A DNA stretch of 64,000 nucleotides, taken from the NCBI GenBank assembly GCA_024699855.1, contig JAMPIQ010000001.1, positions 10,912,001 to 10,976,000 of the forward strand, read 5' to 3'. A program made the position numbers and the translations under genes. The notes below the pieces were generated by a model. It was not told the DNA's origin and did no database searches. It saw only the letters and a program-made list of their open reading frames with translations. This document shows, piece after piece, positions 1 through 10,249 of this stretch. This stretch comes from Aphelenchoides besseyi (taxonomy: Eukaryota > Nematoda > Chromadorea > Rhabditida > Aphelenchoididae). Position 1 is the first letter of the stretch; each line of letters starts with the position of its first letter.

Positions 1-359
1 CAAACCGTAAACTAACTTTGGAATCGAGCGTTAAACTTTTGATCGTCCGCAAACTCAAGAATATTTGGTTCGTTCACAGCAAAACAGTTCATCTTTAATT
101 GAAAACAGAATAAAAAATGCGAGAATTTCAAATAACATGGGTACTTGTACTTGTTTGACTCTAATTGCAGGAATCCAAACCCTTTTGTATGATGATCAAC
201 AACTTTAAACAATATTACCGCCGTACCTTCGAAAGTTCACTCAATGTGGTGCTCAAAGTCAATACTGTATATTGGAAATTCTCAGCATCATGTTTAAACG
301 AGTTGTTTTGTGAACACAATCGATTAACGATTGAACTCGACGACTTAAACTTATTTTAA
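1..359 (+). CDS. 3' end of an unrecognised gene (partial)
   Basis: Open coding-like sequence runs from the left edge to a TAA at 357-359. The last exon follows an acceptor-like ...TAATTGCAG near 171 and ends ...LDDLNLF. The preceding exon has good coding character, but its frame changes at a TTTT run (37-40), where one more T would join the two frames; this resembles other one-base slips in this window. The junction phase between the two exons is also unresolved. No domain is recognised. The gene converges on the minus-strand kelch-like exons that end at 417. Function unknown. Confidence 0.4.
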
Positions 360-416
360 GAAGATTAGTTAATATACAAGTTTACTGGGACAAATTTTAA
401 AAAAGGCACTGCTCGT

Positions 417-858
417 TCATTGATGGGTCTTTCGTTTCTTCTGCTGCGGTTCATAATCGTCCCACATCGAACGGAATCTTGAGGTTATCGATAAGTTTTT
501 GTTGAATCTTTCGAAGAGTTCTCGGTGCTCGTTAGAGTATCGCCGCATTGCTTTCCAAGTTAATTCGGCCAGTGTCTCAGAACCACTAAACAAAAGTTAA
601 ATAGACGAAGATCAAAACTTACTTCAAGCGAAATTGATACAAACTGTGAACACAGTTGTCTCCATCGTATTCGTTGTTGTAAACGATTAGATGATCGGCG
701 GTGTGCGCAAAGTTTGACACAGTGCCTTTCACTTCCATGTTCGTTTTCGTCCATTTCATGTCGACGAGGTCAAATTGAAGCAACATCGTTGTCGTTTTAC
801 CTTCTTCGTCAAAAGGAGCCAACAGAAGTTTGTTGTTTACCCACATGTACTCCGATAG
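417..858 (-). CDS. kelch-like C-terminal exons
   Basis: Two exons join cleanly: the first starts after a TTTTTAG acceptor (859-860), the second ends at TGA 417-419. The product begins LSEYMWVNNKLLL, contains an LQFDLVDMKW stretch and ends with a basic QQKKRKTHQ tail. The W-x-N...FDL...W pattern and the helical C-terminus resemble the divergent kelch/F-box-associated proteins common in nematodes; that assignment is from memory of the family style, not a search. It may be the 3' part of the RPA-like gene upstream, since a phase-0 donor before the RPA-like stop would splice into it, or a separate gene. No start codon of its own was identified. Confidence 0.45.
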
Positions 859-966
859 CTAAAAACTAATAAAAAATATGATTCAGCGATTGCTAACAAA
901 AAATTTAATACAATTAGGTTAAACAAAAGAACATTACTACGAAGAAGAACATCACCACGAAGAAGA

Positions 967-2010
967 TTAGAAGAAGGTTGAGCGTGATTTTTTCGCTTTC
1001 GCCGGCGAAGCCACTGTTTCGATTGGAATGTAAGTGTATTTTTCGACTTTCTTGATTGTTGGTTCGTCGACAATCATAATGTATTCGGCTCGTTCAATTT
1101 CAAGTGCCAGCATTCCGTCTAAAACAAACAATTACCGTATTTCTTTTATTAAACGTTTTTTTAACAGTTTCCCTTGTTCCCATTCTCCCGCAAAACTATT
1201 AGAAAATAAGGACCCGGACGCCTAGTAAAAGAAATACGGTAATAGGACTTGTTAAACTGACCTTTCGAGCCTTGAATTGCTCCATGGAAAAGCAACTCTG
1301 CATCTACGACCAAACCTTCCAAAAGCTGCTTGTCGTCATCCTCCTCATTGCAGAATCCGAAAGTGAGCTGCATTTTCGTTCCACTGTCGTCGCCAATCAC
1401 CACTGTTCTTTTTTGTTTTTTTTCCATAGAAGTTGGCATCTCATTCAACAACACCGTTGCGTGAGCGGCTAAAGAAAGCATTAAAACATTGTAATCCGTT
1501 CATACCTATTTCGGTATCTCCAATTAAAACTTCTGCTAACTGTCGATAAAACGGTGGCAAATTGAAAGCATTCTTTGGATCTTGTTGAGCAGGTGCTTTG
1601 TGGAGAAGTTTGAAACTGCTTTCTTTGGTTATTGTGAATTCGCCTTCTGCCCAAACATTCAGTTCTTCCTTGTCATCTTTTCCAGAAAATTTTTTCGACA
1701 CTTTCAATCCCGAAATAAAGACGCACGAAAACAATCCGTTTTAGGTTTCCAGCTAAACTACTTACGTTTCCAATTTTGCAATTCTCATTCACTTTGTTCA
1801 TTTGGTCCGACCACACGACAAAACGAACGATTGTCGTACCGTTAAGTCCATAGAAACGGAAAAGACGCGAATTCGGAGTTTTTATGATCGTTGATTTCCC
1901 GACAATTTCGACTTCAAGCATTCTGGAAAAGCAGTTATTTTGAATACGTTAAAACTCACTTGTTGTAGAGCGCTTTTTTGTTTGCAAATCGCTTTGCCAA
2001 CCTTCCCAAA
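967..2010 (-). CDS. RPA-like OB-fold ssDNA-binding protein
   Basis: Minus-strand exons read from a coding-like segment (about 2010) through an ATG at 1921 to TAA at 967-969. The first block (YNKMLEVEIVGKSTIIKT, then FRFYGL and RFVVWSD) and the block after 1475 (VVIGDDSGTKMQLTFGF, LEGLVVDAELLF, ALEIERAEYIM) match the strand pattern of RPA70-type OB folds that bind single-stranded DNA, giving two OB-like domains. One junction (near 1725) does not keep phase, so an indel or misread splice is possible. Intron 1119-1261 is almost wholly a MITE. It lies directly downstream of a Helitron Rep on the same strand; Helitrons often carry RPA-like genes, so it may be transposon-borne or a host gene. OB-fold call moderate, origin open. 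Confidence 0.55.
1131..1243. mobile_element. MITE, Tc1/mariner-like (TA-flanked)
   Basis: An 18-bp perfect inverted repeat bounds a 113-bp segment: ATTACCGTATTTCTTTTA at 1131-1148 and its reverse complement at 1226-1243. Read as TA target duplications, the terminal repeats become CCGTATTTCTTTTA. There is no coding capacity. It sits inside the 143-bp intron of the RPA-like gene, leaving only about 30 bp of non-MITE intron. The TA flanks suggest mobilisation by a Tc1/mariner-type transposase; no transposase is seen in the window. Confidence 0.7.
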
Positions 2011-2050
2011 TCTTAAGCAAAATCTCGCTGATCTTTGTGGATTTCGGCAA

Positions 2051-3419
2051 TCAAGAACCCATTTCGCTGGAATTTCTTTTGCTAAAAACGAAACCTACTA
2101 AGCACTTATATACGTATTTACATAAATACTTAACGCTTTTGACAGACGCACAGATTTCAACATTAATGTGGGCCGAATACTTCAAACTCAAATACTTATT
2201 GTAGGGTACAACCCAACGATTGTCCAGTTTCACACCTTTTGACGTTTCAAAAGTTCTTCCATTATATCGTCTTTTGTACTGTGCGTAACTGTCATTACCG
2301 ACTTCAGTTTTTTCGCGAAATTCTTTTGTAAAGTTTTTACTGCAAATTAGCTTTCCATTCTTTTCTTCCGTGCGAGCGCGATTTTTATTGTGTTTACCGC
2401 AAAGCCCACGCATCATATGCTGAGTAATGATAAGGTGTAATCTCGGCTCAACGTCTTCATCAGGAATTTCAGCCGATACCATTTCGTCAATTTCTTCCGA
2501 TGTACTGATTTTACTCGATTTATCTAAGATCAACAGAATATGTGCATGAGGCAATCCTCTTTTTTGAAATTCAATCACATATGTGTAAGCGAGAACTTTG
2601 CCGCAAACTTCTCTTACCTTCAAATCCTTCATCAACTCCTTGAACTTCATGTTAAACACACGATCAATTAAGTCGGGTTCATCCATTGCTTTATTTCCGG
2701 GCAACAAATTTCTTTGAACTTCTGGCCAATTGGGATTGCATGTGAATGTAATGAACAAAACTTGGTTTTCCGAATCTTCTTACTATAGCCATTGAATCTT
2801 GATAACCTTGCTGGCAATGTCTTGGACTTCCTTTAAATGTTGATGGCAATACAAAAGTTTGTCCGACGTTCTTTCCTTTATCATCTGCTGTTGTTTTTTT
2901 ACATAATCGTGCAAAGTTTTGATACTTTTCCGATTTCAGTTCTTTTTGATGAAAACGAATGTAGTCAAGCCTGTCTTGTTCAACCTTAACATATCCATCA
3001 ACTAAATATTGCTGATACAATTTTCCTGCAAGTCGAATGGGATTGAAATTCAACATGCTGAAATGATCATCGTATTCTTTATTCCAATCAAAAGCGTAAA
3101 GCGGAGTTTTCTCATCGTCTTTAATCATTCTTCCGTACAACTCTTTTTTTGCATGCTCGAAGTTCTGTTGATTGAATGCCAATGAATCAGTCATACGAAC
3201 AGAAGTCATATAGCGATAGTATTGTGAAAATGTAATCTTTTTGTTCATCTTATTTCGCAATTCAATTCCACAACCTCCCTTTCCAGTTGGGAAGTAAATC
3301 GGAAACAACATACTTTCAGCACGTTTCTCAAATTTCGTAATGCTTTTGAACACCTTTCCTCTTTGATGAATGGCCAGTTTTTCTGCTGGTGGGCAGTTCA
3401 TTGTTTGAATCAAGTACAA
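2051..3419 (-). pseudogene. Helitron Rep (HUH) domain, helicase missing
   Basis: This encodes the rolling-circle replication initiator of a Helitron. Visible landmarks in order: a Helitron_like_N block with FPTGKGGCG and FSQYYRYMTSVRM; FITFTCNPNWPEV; the HUH metal-binding motif in LPHAHILLILD; and the catalytic tyrosine region VKYLCKYVYK with two Tyr spaced by the usual three residues. The frame changes once near 2758 inside a 4-T run just before FITFTCNP, where a 3-T run would keep frame. Coding ends 13-15 residues after the Tyr motif, before any Walker A helicase motif. Family assignment is strong; activity is not expected in this form. Confidence 0.85.
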
Positions 3420-3452
3420 AGACTGCTGCTACTTCATTGCATTTCGGGATGT

Positions 3453-4400
3453 TTAAAAACGTCTTTTGTCAAGATTGTTAATATCAAACAGCAAACGAAT
3501 TTCCGGTGCTTCTTCTCCTTTTTGTTCAGCTACTTGTTTAACCTCTCGTTCAACTTCAAACATCATTTTGAAACTATGATAATAAGGATTCACTTGGTAA
3601 AGCGATTGCTCGATAACACGCATAACATTTTCATCACAACCTCTGTTGGCGTTATTATTCATCCGTTCTTGAATCGATTCTTCTGTGTCCAAAATGAACA
3701 GCTGAGCATAAGACGGTCTTTCATTTAAATCGGGATGCAATGCCAAATTCACAGTATGATAGATTTGTCCTTGAATTCTATAGGCGAACGGCAATGTACT
3801 GCGATCTAAATTCTGTGCTTTCATCGATGCAAATGCAAATGCACTGTTATAGTTCCGTGGCCTTTCATGAAACAATTCACTCTCCGACTTTTCTGTCGTT
3901 TTCTTTTTCAGTTTTGTACGTGTTTTTGTTAAGAGATCATACAACTCAAGCGGATAGTCATTAAATGCATTCTCTAATTCAATTTTGCCAAAAGAACAAC
4001 ACTTGCTGAACGTTCCTTTCAGTGTATTAGCCACATGTTCTCCTTTGAAAAACTTTGCATTGCAATGTTTACATTCAAGACTCAAATCGCCACAGTCAAA
4101 GTACAGAACATCATCTTCATCTTCAATAGCTGAACGCGCAACAAAAGATTGTTGCTCGTTTTCCTTGTCGATTAGGCGTTTCAGATTTTGTAGTTTATTC
4201 TTTACGTAGTTTTCAACTTCACGCCTTTCCGAATCTTCTCGTTGTCTCCTTTTCCTAATTGAATCTCGTTCTTTCCTATCTTCCTGTTGTTCTTGCGTCA
4301 AATTCAAACTTTTTTTTTGAGCTCTATCTCGTTCAGCTTTTAAACTTCGATCCAGAGTCAACATAGCACTTTTTTCGTTTACGCGTGGTGTTACCTTCAT
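3453..4400 (-). pseudogene. Helitron protein N-terminal region
   Basis: The 315-codon ORF starts with a highly charged, coiled-coil-like segment (about residues 20-85), then a C-x2-C...C-C zinc-type block (LECKHCNAKFF ... KCCSFGKIEL), then the FASMKA...PFAYRIQGQIYH stretch usual upstream of Helitron Rep domains, ending LLFDINNLDKRRF. A stop at 3453 and a further frame change separate it from Rep; the NEVAAVFVLDS motif that normally bridges these parts is present in another frame at about 3390-3440. The ORF overlaps the end of the C48 protease ORF by 68 bp in a different frame, so the two may once have been one polyprotein. Confidence 0.75.
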
Positions 4401-5223
4401 TTAACGAATTATCAATAGGATCATTCTGGTTTGCATTCAAAACTTCATCGCGCATAATACGCAAAGCTGATTTTCTCCAGTTGTTGACTTCAATCTGACG
4501 GAACTTCAATGAGTGTCCATTTAGCAAACGTTCAGCAAACATGCAAATAGCTGGTCCGCAACTATGGTCATTTTTCTGTTGATAGTATTCAAGTCGATTT
4601 ATCAAATTAAACTGCATTTGATTGATATGCAAATAACTCATGACCTGTTTAATGAACTCTTGCTGATCATTACTTAAACTACCACCCATTGAATAGTAAA
4701 AATCACAATTACCTTCAGTATTCACAACCGCTAAGGTCCAATGATTTTCTCGAACAAAAATTGGGAAAAACACTTTGCTCCAAGATTGCTTCAACTCCGG
4801 ACAAAAAATTGATTGCCAATTGTTTTGAATTCCTGTTTTCTCTCTCCAAACTGCAGTCTCAACAACCATGATCTGAGGATCAATTTTCGACAATTGATGA
4901 ATTAAGTAGCACATAATGATGTCATTGTTTAACCAACTTTCCCTGCCACTAAATTTTGCTAGGCATTCAAGGTCATCCTCCGTGAGTTGTTCAATTCTTA
5001 TTCTGTGCAAGTTACTTATTTCGCTGATTGCGTCCACTTCCATAAGAGAATCATCATTGTTAAAAGCAAATTGATAGTCAACGACGTGGTTTAATTGTTT
5101 ATTAGCGTTCAGATTCACAACTTGAAAAATCGATTCGTTGACAGAGCCGAGGCTCACATTTAATAACTTCCCATCCAAATTTGTCTCTCCATCGTTCAAA
5201 ATGGCCGTTTCGGAGTCCAACAT
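4333..5223 (-). CDS. Ulp1-like C48 cysteine protease (Helitron-borne)
   Basis: A 296-codon intact ORF with the C48 (Ulp1/SENP) protease layout in its middle: WLNNDIIMCYL (entry strand), catalytic His in ENHWTLAVV, Asp in NCDFYYSMGG, and the Gln/Cys pair in QQKNDHSCGPAIC. C48 enzymes cleave ubiquitin-like modifiers or polyprotein junctions. The first 80 or so residues are acidic and not recognised, and the C-terminus is basic (TRKRKKCY). It starts immediately upstream of, and overlaps, the Helitron N-terminal ORF on the same strand, so it is most simply read as part of the element. All four active-site positions are kept, unlike the broken Rep. Confidence 0.8.
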   Translation of the reverse strand: MLDSETAILNDGETNLDGKLLNVSLGSVNESIFQVVNLNANKQLNHVVDYQFAFNNDDSLMEVDAISEISNLHRIRIEQLTEDDLECLAKFSGRESWLNNDIIMCYLIHQLSKIDPQIMVVETAVWREKTGIQNNWQSIFCPELKQSWSKVFFPIFVRENHWTLAVVNTEGNCDFYYSMGGSLSNDQQEFIKQVMSYLHINQMQFNLINRLEYYQQKNDHSCGPAICMFAERLLNGHSLKFRQIEVNNWRKSALRIMRDEVLNANQNDPIDNSLNEGNTTRKRKKCYVDSGSKFKS

Positions 5224-5274
5224 CGGCGATAATGCGCCTAATTTCTTGTTGTTTTTAGATGATCTCGGCTACTT

Positions 5275-8231
5275 TTACCTTTTAAGACTCCAACATCTTT
5301 TGACGACATTCAAAACCGAACAAAAACCTAAAAAACATAACATTAAAAGCAATTGTCTTTAAAAGAATATCAACTTACATAAACGCAGATCGTGCTCAAC
5401 GACCAATCGACAACACAACGAATAAAATATCCAGAATGAGAAAGTTTCTATCGAGCAATCCAAAAACAATTTGCATACGCAATATTCAAATTTCATTTAC
5501 TTTATCGACTATCTCGTATCTTTGCACAGAAACATTTTCAGTGGCCCAATTTTCAATTCGCGGAACCTGCGCAAAACGCTGATCATTTCAAAAAAAAGTA
5601 CATCAAAATCCGTTCACACGCTTCCGATATCTCACCGGAGCGGACACACATGCCCCTCTTATAGCAAAAAAAGAAAAGAAAAGAAAAAGAAGATTGAGAT
5701 TTGAATTCAAAGCTAGTGTATGAAACTTACATAATTAACCATTTGGTTTAATTGATTCCGCTGCTCGATTTTGTGTTCCTTTAACGTTTGGTCGGTCAAC
5801 AAGAACTCGACCAACGTGTTTGCGTCAGAAATTTATGTCTACCTGATTCTTCGGTCTTGTATTGGACGTTTTGTTTAATTATCTGCGTTCGACATATTTC
5901 CGGTATTTAGTTATAGAGGTGATTGTCATTCGAACGAATAAACCAGCTTCTCTTCAACTGTCGTTCTTTATTTTTATTTGTGAGACAAGAATACCTTACA
6001 TACCGATGTCGAATACAACGCTAAATTTTCGATGTCTACAATCGAGCAACAAGTCTTGATGCGCGAAATCGAGCAACAAGTTGCCCATGGGAATATTTTC
6101 CTTTCAATTTGTAATGACAAGGGATATCGATGTCAAAAGATCGAAAAAACAATTTATTTTGAGGACACTTCAAACATAAACCAAATTAAACGACTAATCA
6201 AAACAATAACGAGAAAATGGTGTTTACCGTTGGCTTTGGTTGTTCGTGTTCGACTGGCGCTGCGTAAGAATGTCGGGCGATGTGCCTCTGGAAATACCGG
6301 CTGTTCCTAAACAACTCGTAATGCAAATGAAAATTGGATGCTTCTTACCGTCTAGTTGGCTCGTATTGTTGTTGGATTGAGAATCCGGGGCCACGAGTTT
6401 TCCGAGATCGATACGAGTGCGTGTGTATTCTCGATTACCTTAAAATAGAATTTCGGGCGAAAAGAATTAGTGTGCTTGTCCATATAACCATCACGCACGA
6501 ATTTGTTTGTTAGTGGAAGCCGAGAAGAAGCCGGATTCTTGAAAGCTGTGTCGATGGTGCCACGCGTGTCGTCGAGTTGTGAATCCTCACGAATTTGTGA
6601 ATTGTGAGTTGGGTTCACGTCCGGAAGCATCGTTGGATCACGAGTTGGAGCGTTAAGAACCAGATCGTCGTTTGGTGGAACAAATACACGATTTTGATTG
6701 GTGACATTTACTTCAGGCGATGGTAAACGAATGGTTGTGCCGTGTTGAACGGTAGTTGTTCGCGATTCAATGGCTCTTTCGCCTTCTGCGCAGTCGATGG
6801 GAACGGTCGGTTCGGGGACACTTTTATTGATGACATCACGAGTTTGTTCGTGTGAGAGTACAGGAGGACTGTTCGAGACCGGTGATCGAATTGCTACTCG
6901 AGTTTGTGAATTGATCAACTGTTGGGATTGTTCTTCGGCCGCTAAAGTTCGAACGAAAAAATACTCGCGGAAACTGGTAAACCTACAATTATGAGTGGAC
7001 ACGATTTCGAGAAATTGGTCGAGAGTAATTGGCGTGTTCGATCCACACTCGTTTTCCAATCCCACTGGCACTCGTATCTGTTTCTCTTCGGAATAGTGGT
7101 TAAGAAATTGCTTCAGCAGAGTTACTTCACTTTCGTCGGGAACGTGTACCGCCGATTTGTTTAGTTTTGAGCCTACAAATTCGAAGTTCGAATGGGAAAA
7201 ACGGGTAAGCATACTCAGTGGATATTCCAATCCTTGCCATGTCTCGATATTGACGAAACCAAGCGGATAAGACATCGTAGACGCGATTTTGCGTGGGATT
7301 TTCTTGATCAACAACCCAATCGAAATCAATGAATCGAGAATTTCGCCCATGAATGAATACGCAGATTCGCCGGCGACAAAATAGCGCGAGTATGATTCCG
7401 CCAAGAACGGAAACAATCCATCGAAGGATTGAAGAACATTGTGTTTGAGATGTTCTTGTTGATTTTGGAATTTGCGTTTTAGATGGCGAACCGAAATTGT
7501 TGGCATTGAGGTTGCGAGCTTCGAGCCGTGATAACGATCAAAGTGTTGGGCGATCGTCTTTTCCTTGTATTCATCATCGAAAATGCACCTGCGCAGCACG
7601 TTTCCAATTGATGGTGTTTGTGCGAAATACAAAAAAGGAAGCACGAATTTGTCGTCGGCTTCTTTGGCCGTGAAGATCTGTTTTCGCCCCGGATTGAAAA
7701 CAACCGCTTGCTCATGGACGTACACGAGCTGCGATTCCTGCGAGAATTCGTTTCCTATCAACGCAAATAAAACCGATGGGAAAAAATTGAGACTGTACCT
7801 CGAGGGACGTGCCGTTGATCGCTTTTTGGTAGCGAGTTTTCTTTGGACTTCGACTGTTGACACGAATCTGCAGGTTTTTTGGTGGACGAGCTAAATAGCA
7901 TAAATGAACTTCGTGTCTTCGTCGTAATTGACTTACGCGATTTTGGCTTCTGTTGTGTATCGAGCCTCCTCGTTCCGAAAATGCCTCTCAACACATTCCG
8001 CTCTCCCAACACGATTGTACTGTTGTGCCGATTGTTGTTCACTTCGCACCTTTCGGTCTGGTCGGGCAGTAGACGCTGGAGCTGGGGACTCGAACGGCCG
8101 ACTTTTCTACTCCCTCCGCCGGTGTTCTTGTGCTGTGCTTTTATTGTGTTATCTCCGCGCCCCGAATTATTCCCCTCAATAAACAACTCGACTACTCCAG
8201 TTTCTTCGGGATCAGTCCGACAAGCGGACAC
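5275..8231 (-). CDS. unrecognised multi-exon gene
   Basis: The main exon is an open stretch of about 470 codons (7780-6440). It includes an ordered part (GEILDSLISIGLLIKK, GFVNIETWQGLEYPLSM) and a low-complexity Thr/Pro/Asn-rich C-terminal half. The 5' exon (8231-7925) is open but has no ATG, so the true start is unknown. A 69-bp intron (gtaagtc...cctgcag) keeps phase into exon 2. Smaller downstream exons are suggested at about 6290-6235, 5840-5730 (TLVEFLLTDQTLKEHKIEQ) and 5460-5275, with good donors; the exon at 5840 needs a one-base correction at TTT. No domain recognised. The Helitron begins just beyond its 3' end. Confidence 0.5.
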
Positions 8232-8264
8232 AACAGCTTCTTAATTGGCGCTCGCTTCTTAATG

Positions 8265-9300
8265 ATCACCGGCACCGAAAAATGGAAATGGAACGTCTTC
8301 GTCTGGACACGAAAACTACTTCAAGTTGCGTCCGAGATCTTATCAGACTCGAGCGATCCTGACGACTGCTGGGCATCAAACGTGCGCAATCAAGCACCGC
8401 GACCTGCGGTGGTAATCTACACCGGGTGGTAAGTCAATAAAAGACCTAAGTTAATCACCTCTAATTTTCAGCCATCAGTCCAGAATCCTAACAGCCGCAA
8501 TCGTCTGTGCCCTTTTTCAAGGGCCACCAGAGGTCGGTGACGAAGCGTCCCACCTCTGTGGAAACGGACTGCGTAAACGTCGATCATATTTGGTGGGAAA
8601 CGCGCGCGATCAACTTATCCCGCGACAGATGTGTCAACGGTTGTGCATTCCTCTGCACCCATGAACCGAGATGCAAATTCGTGGTTAACGGTCGATTGTC
8701 TCCATGCAGAAACAACTTCGAGCTCAATCATTGTGCAGAAGACTGCGACTTGAACTGTTTCGGTTGGTTTATCTCCTATTTCAGTAATCGTTCTCATTCA
8801 GCGATCGAAAAGACGCTCCAACCGCTCCCGGAGGAGTGTGGTGTTCGCGAAGTCGTGGTATTCAAACGCTCAGCATATTCGCGTCTCATCAAGTGGGCAG
8901 AAACGAAATCGAGCTCCGAACACTTCGCCACGAGAGTAATCGCAACTCTCCTTGGCGATTTGCTTCGGGCATTCTCACACGGAGATGACCTCCATTTCCC
9001 TCTCACATTCAACACACCAGAGGAAAGTCTGCTTTTGTACATCGAAAAAGTACTCGCAAAAACGGAAGCAGACTCGAGCTCTAAGTGTTGGCGATGGACT
9101 GGAACGTTCATTCGTGGTGGTTATGCTTTTTGTCATCACAAGTAAAAAGATACTTGGTATGTTTATTAATTTTCAATTTTAGATTTGGTAAACGGGCGTT
9201 TACACGCCCCTACGAACTAGCGGCCCTCCTCAGCCCACACTCGCGACCTGTAGTCTACTCATTTCACTTGTCAACTAATTTTTCATTTACTTTACTTTCG
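8265..9300 (+). pseudogene. His-Me finger (HNH) endonuclease relic, partly duplicated
   Basis: An ATG at 8265 (MITGTEKWKWN) opens a two-exon frame (intron gtaagtc...tttcag, 8430-8471) reading CHQSRILTAAIVCALFQG and then DEASHLCGNG, the catalytic-His loop of the zinc-binding homing-endonuclease-like family. The matching C-terminal half (CVNVDHIWWETRAINLSRD, then C...CTHEPRC) continues in another frame, so the gene is broken near 8570. About 500 bp later a second N-terminal half appears (KCWRWTGTFIRGGYAFCHHK, then an intron, then FGKRAF and a degenerate HLS where HLC is expected). These families occur in nematode genomes, usually as mobile or orphan nucleases. Host role unlikely in this state. 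Confidence 0.6.
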
Positions 9301-9363
9301 CAAATTCGCAATTTTTATTTACATTTTCGCTTTTCCGCATATCATGAAATTTTTCAGTTTTTT

Positions 9364-10122
9364 TCACTGTTTTCTCGCAAACCTTTTTGTTCTTTTTTTA
9401 ATTATAAATCTCATGCATTTAGCGCTTAGTTGTCCTTTCAGTTCGTCCACTTGCTGTCGAAGTGCGCGACGTTCGTTCACTTCAGACGAAAAAGCATCAA
9501 GTCGTTTCTGATGGCACTTGGAGTGCTGAACGAAATGGTCTGTCAACATTATCATTTGACCTACCGACTGTTGAACTAAGGCGGATACTTCTTTTACGAA
9601 GTCCAAACCCATCTTCTGAAACCGTTAGGTCATTCGTGTCGCGATTTCCGCTTCAGCGTTTCGCACGATTCCGAACGCAAAGATTCTGAAAACCAATTTG
9701 AAATGCTATGTCATTTTGGCTCCAACCGTAGTGTTCTTCACATCGGCGTATCTCTTCGTTCATTTCCGATATTCGCGCCGATCCATCGCGCAAGTACGAA
9801 CCGAAAACGCGCAACAACACTCGAGTCCACCGTTCCAAATCATCCCAAAGGGCTGGAAATCGATTCTCCTGAAAACGTGAATTCAAGTTGCCATCAATCG
9901 TGCGATCAAACCAAATCGCCGTCTTTTGTGATTGTCGCAAAAACGTCCGCAAATTTCTTCTGAAACTCCATGGCTTCCATAGCGTCGATTGAGTTCTCGA
10001 CTTGTTTGCTGATTTCTTCTAGCTCTTAAGCTCGAAATCAACACTATGACAACTCGGGACTCACCGTCAAATCTTTTCTTGTACATATTCTCCGTTCTCT
10101 CTTCGACGTACCAATCTTCCAT
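9364..10122 (-). CDS. coiled-coil protein, function unknown
   Basis: Starts at ATG 10122 (MEDWYVEERTENMYKKRFD) and reads through at least four exons with short introns to a stop at 9364. The first intron begins gtgagtc after codon RFD; a second (gtttga...tttcag) keeps frame into ENRFPALWDDLERW. The product is largely helical: EELEEISKQVENSIDAMEAM-type heptads, ISEMNEEIRRCEEHYGW, and a last exon with VKEVSALVQQSVGQMI and RRALRQQVDELKGQL. There is no signal peptide or membrane segment. Overall it looks like a cytoplasmic coiled-coil protein. The ending is basic (IIKKRTKRFARKQ). No family assigned. Confidence 0.6.
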
Positions 10123-10249
10123 TTCTCGTCGACATCGAATCGTTTAAGTTCAACAGAACAATTACGTGGTTATTCGAGAGGTGGAGATTTAATGTTGAGT
10201 TTAACCGAAAGATGAATTTGAGCGCATTTTGGTTGATTGAAGAGCGATC

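Larger units (their letters stand above)
2051..5223 (-). mobile_element. Helitron, truncated and frame-broken
   Basis: Three consecutive minus-strand ORFs make up a Helitron core: a C48 protease ORF (5223-4333), the Helitron N-terminal zinc/charged region (4400-3453) and the HUH Rep domain (3419-2051). The sequence stops just after the Rep tyrosine motif, so the Pif1-type helicase half of RepHel is absent, and no hairpin-CTRR 3' end was recognised. At least two frame changes interrupt the reading frame (near 3440 and near 2758). It therefore appears non-autonomous and decaying. Exact termini (5' TC, 3' CTRR between A and T) could not be fixed by eye. Confidence 0.85.

Noticed and set aside
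5138..5362. Plus-strand frame over the start of the C48 ORF
   Set aside because: Antisense shadow of the protease start and the neighbouring exon; no independent support.
6032..6310. Plus-strand 92-codon frame starting MSTIEQQVLM
   Set aside because: It holds a short direct repeat (CAACAAGT-type) and lies across introns of the minus-strand gene; no splice or domain support.
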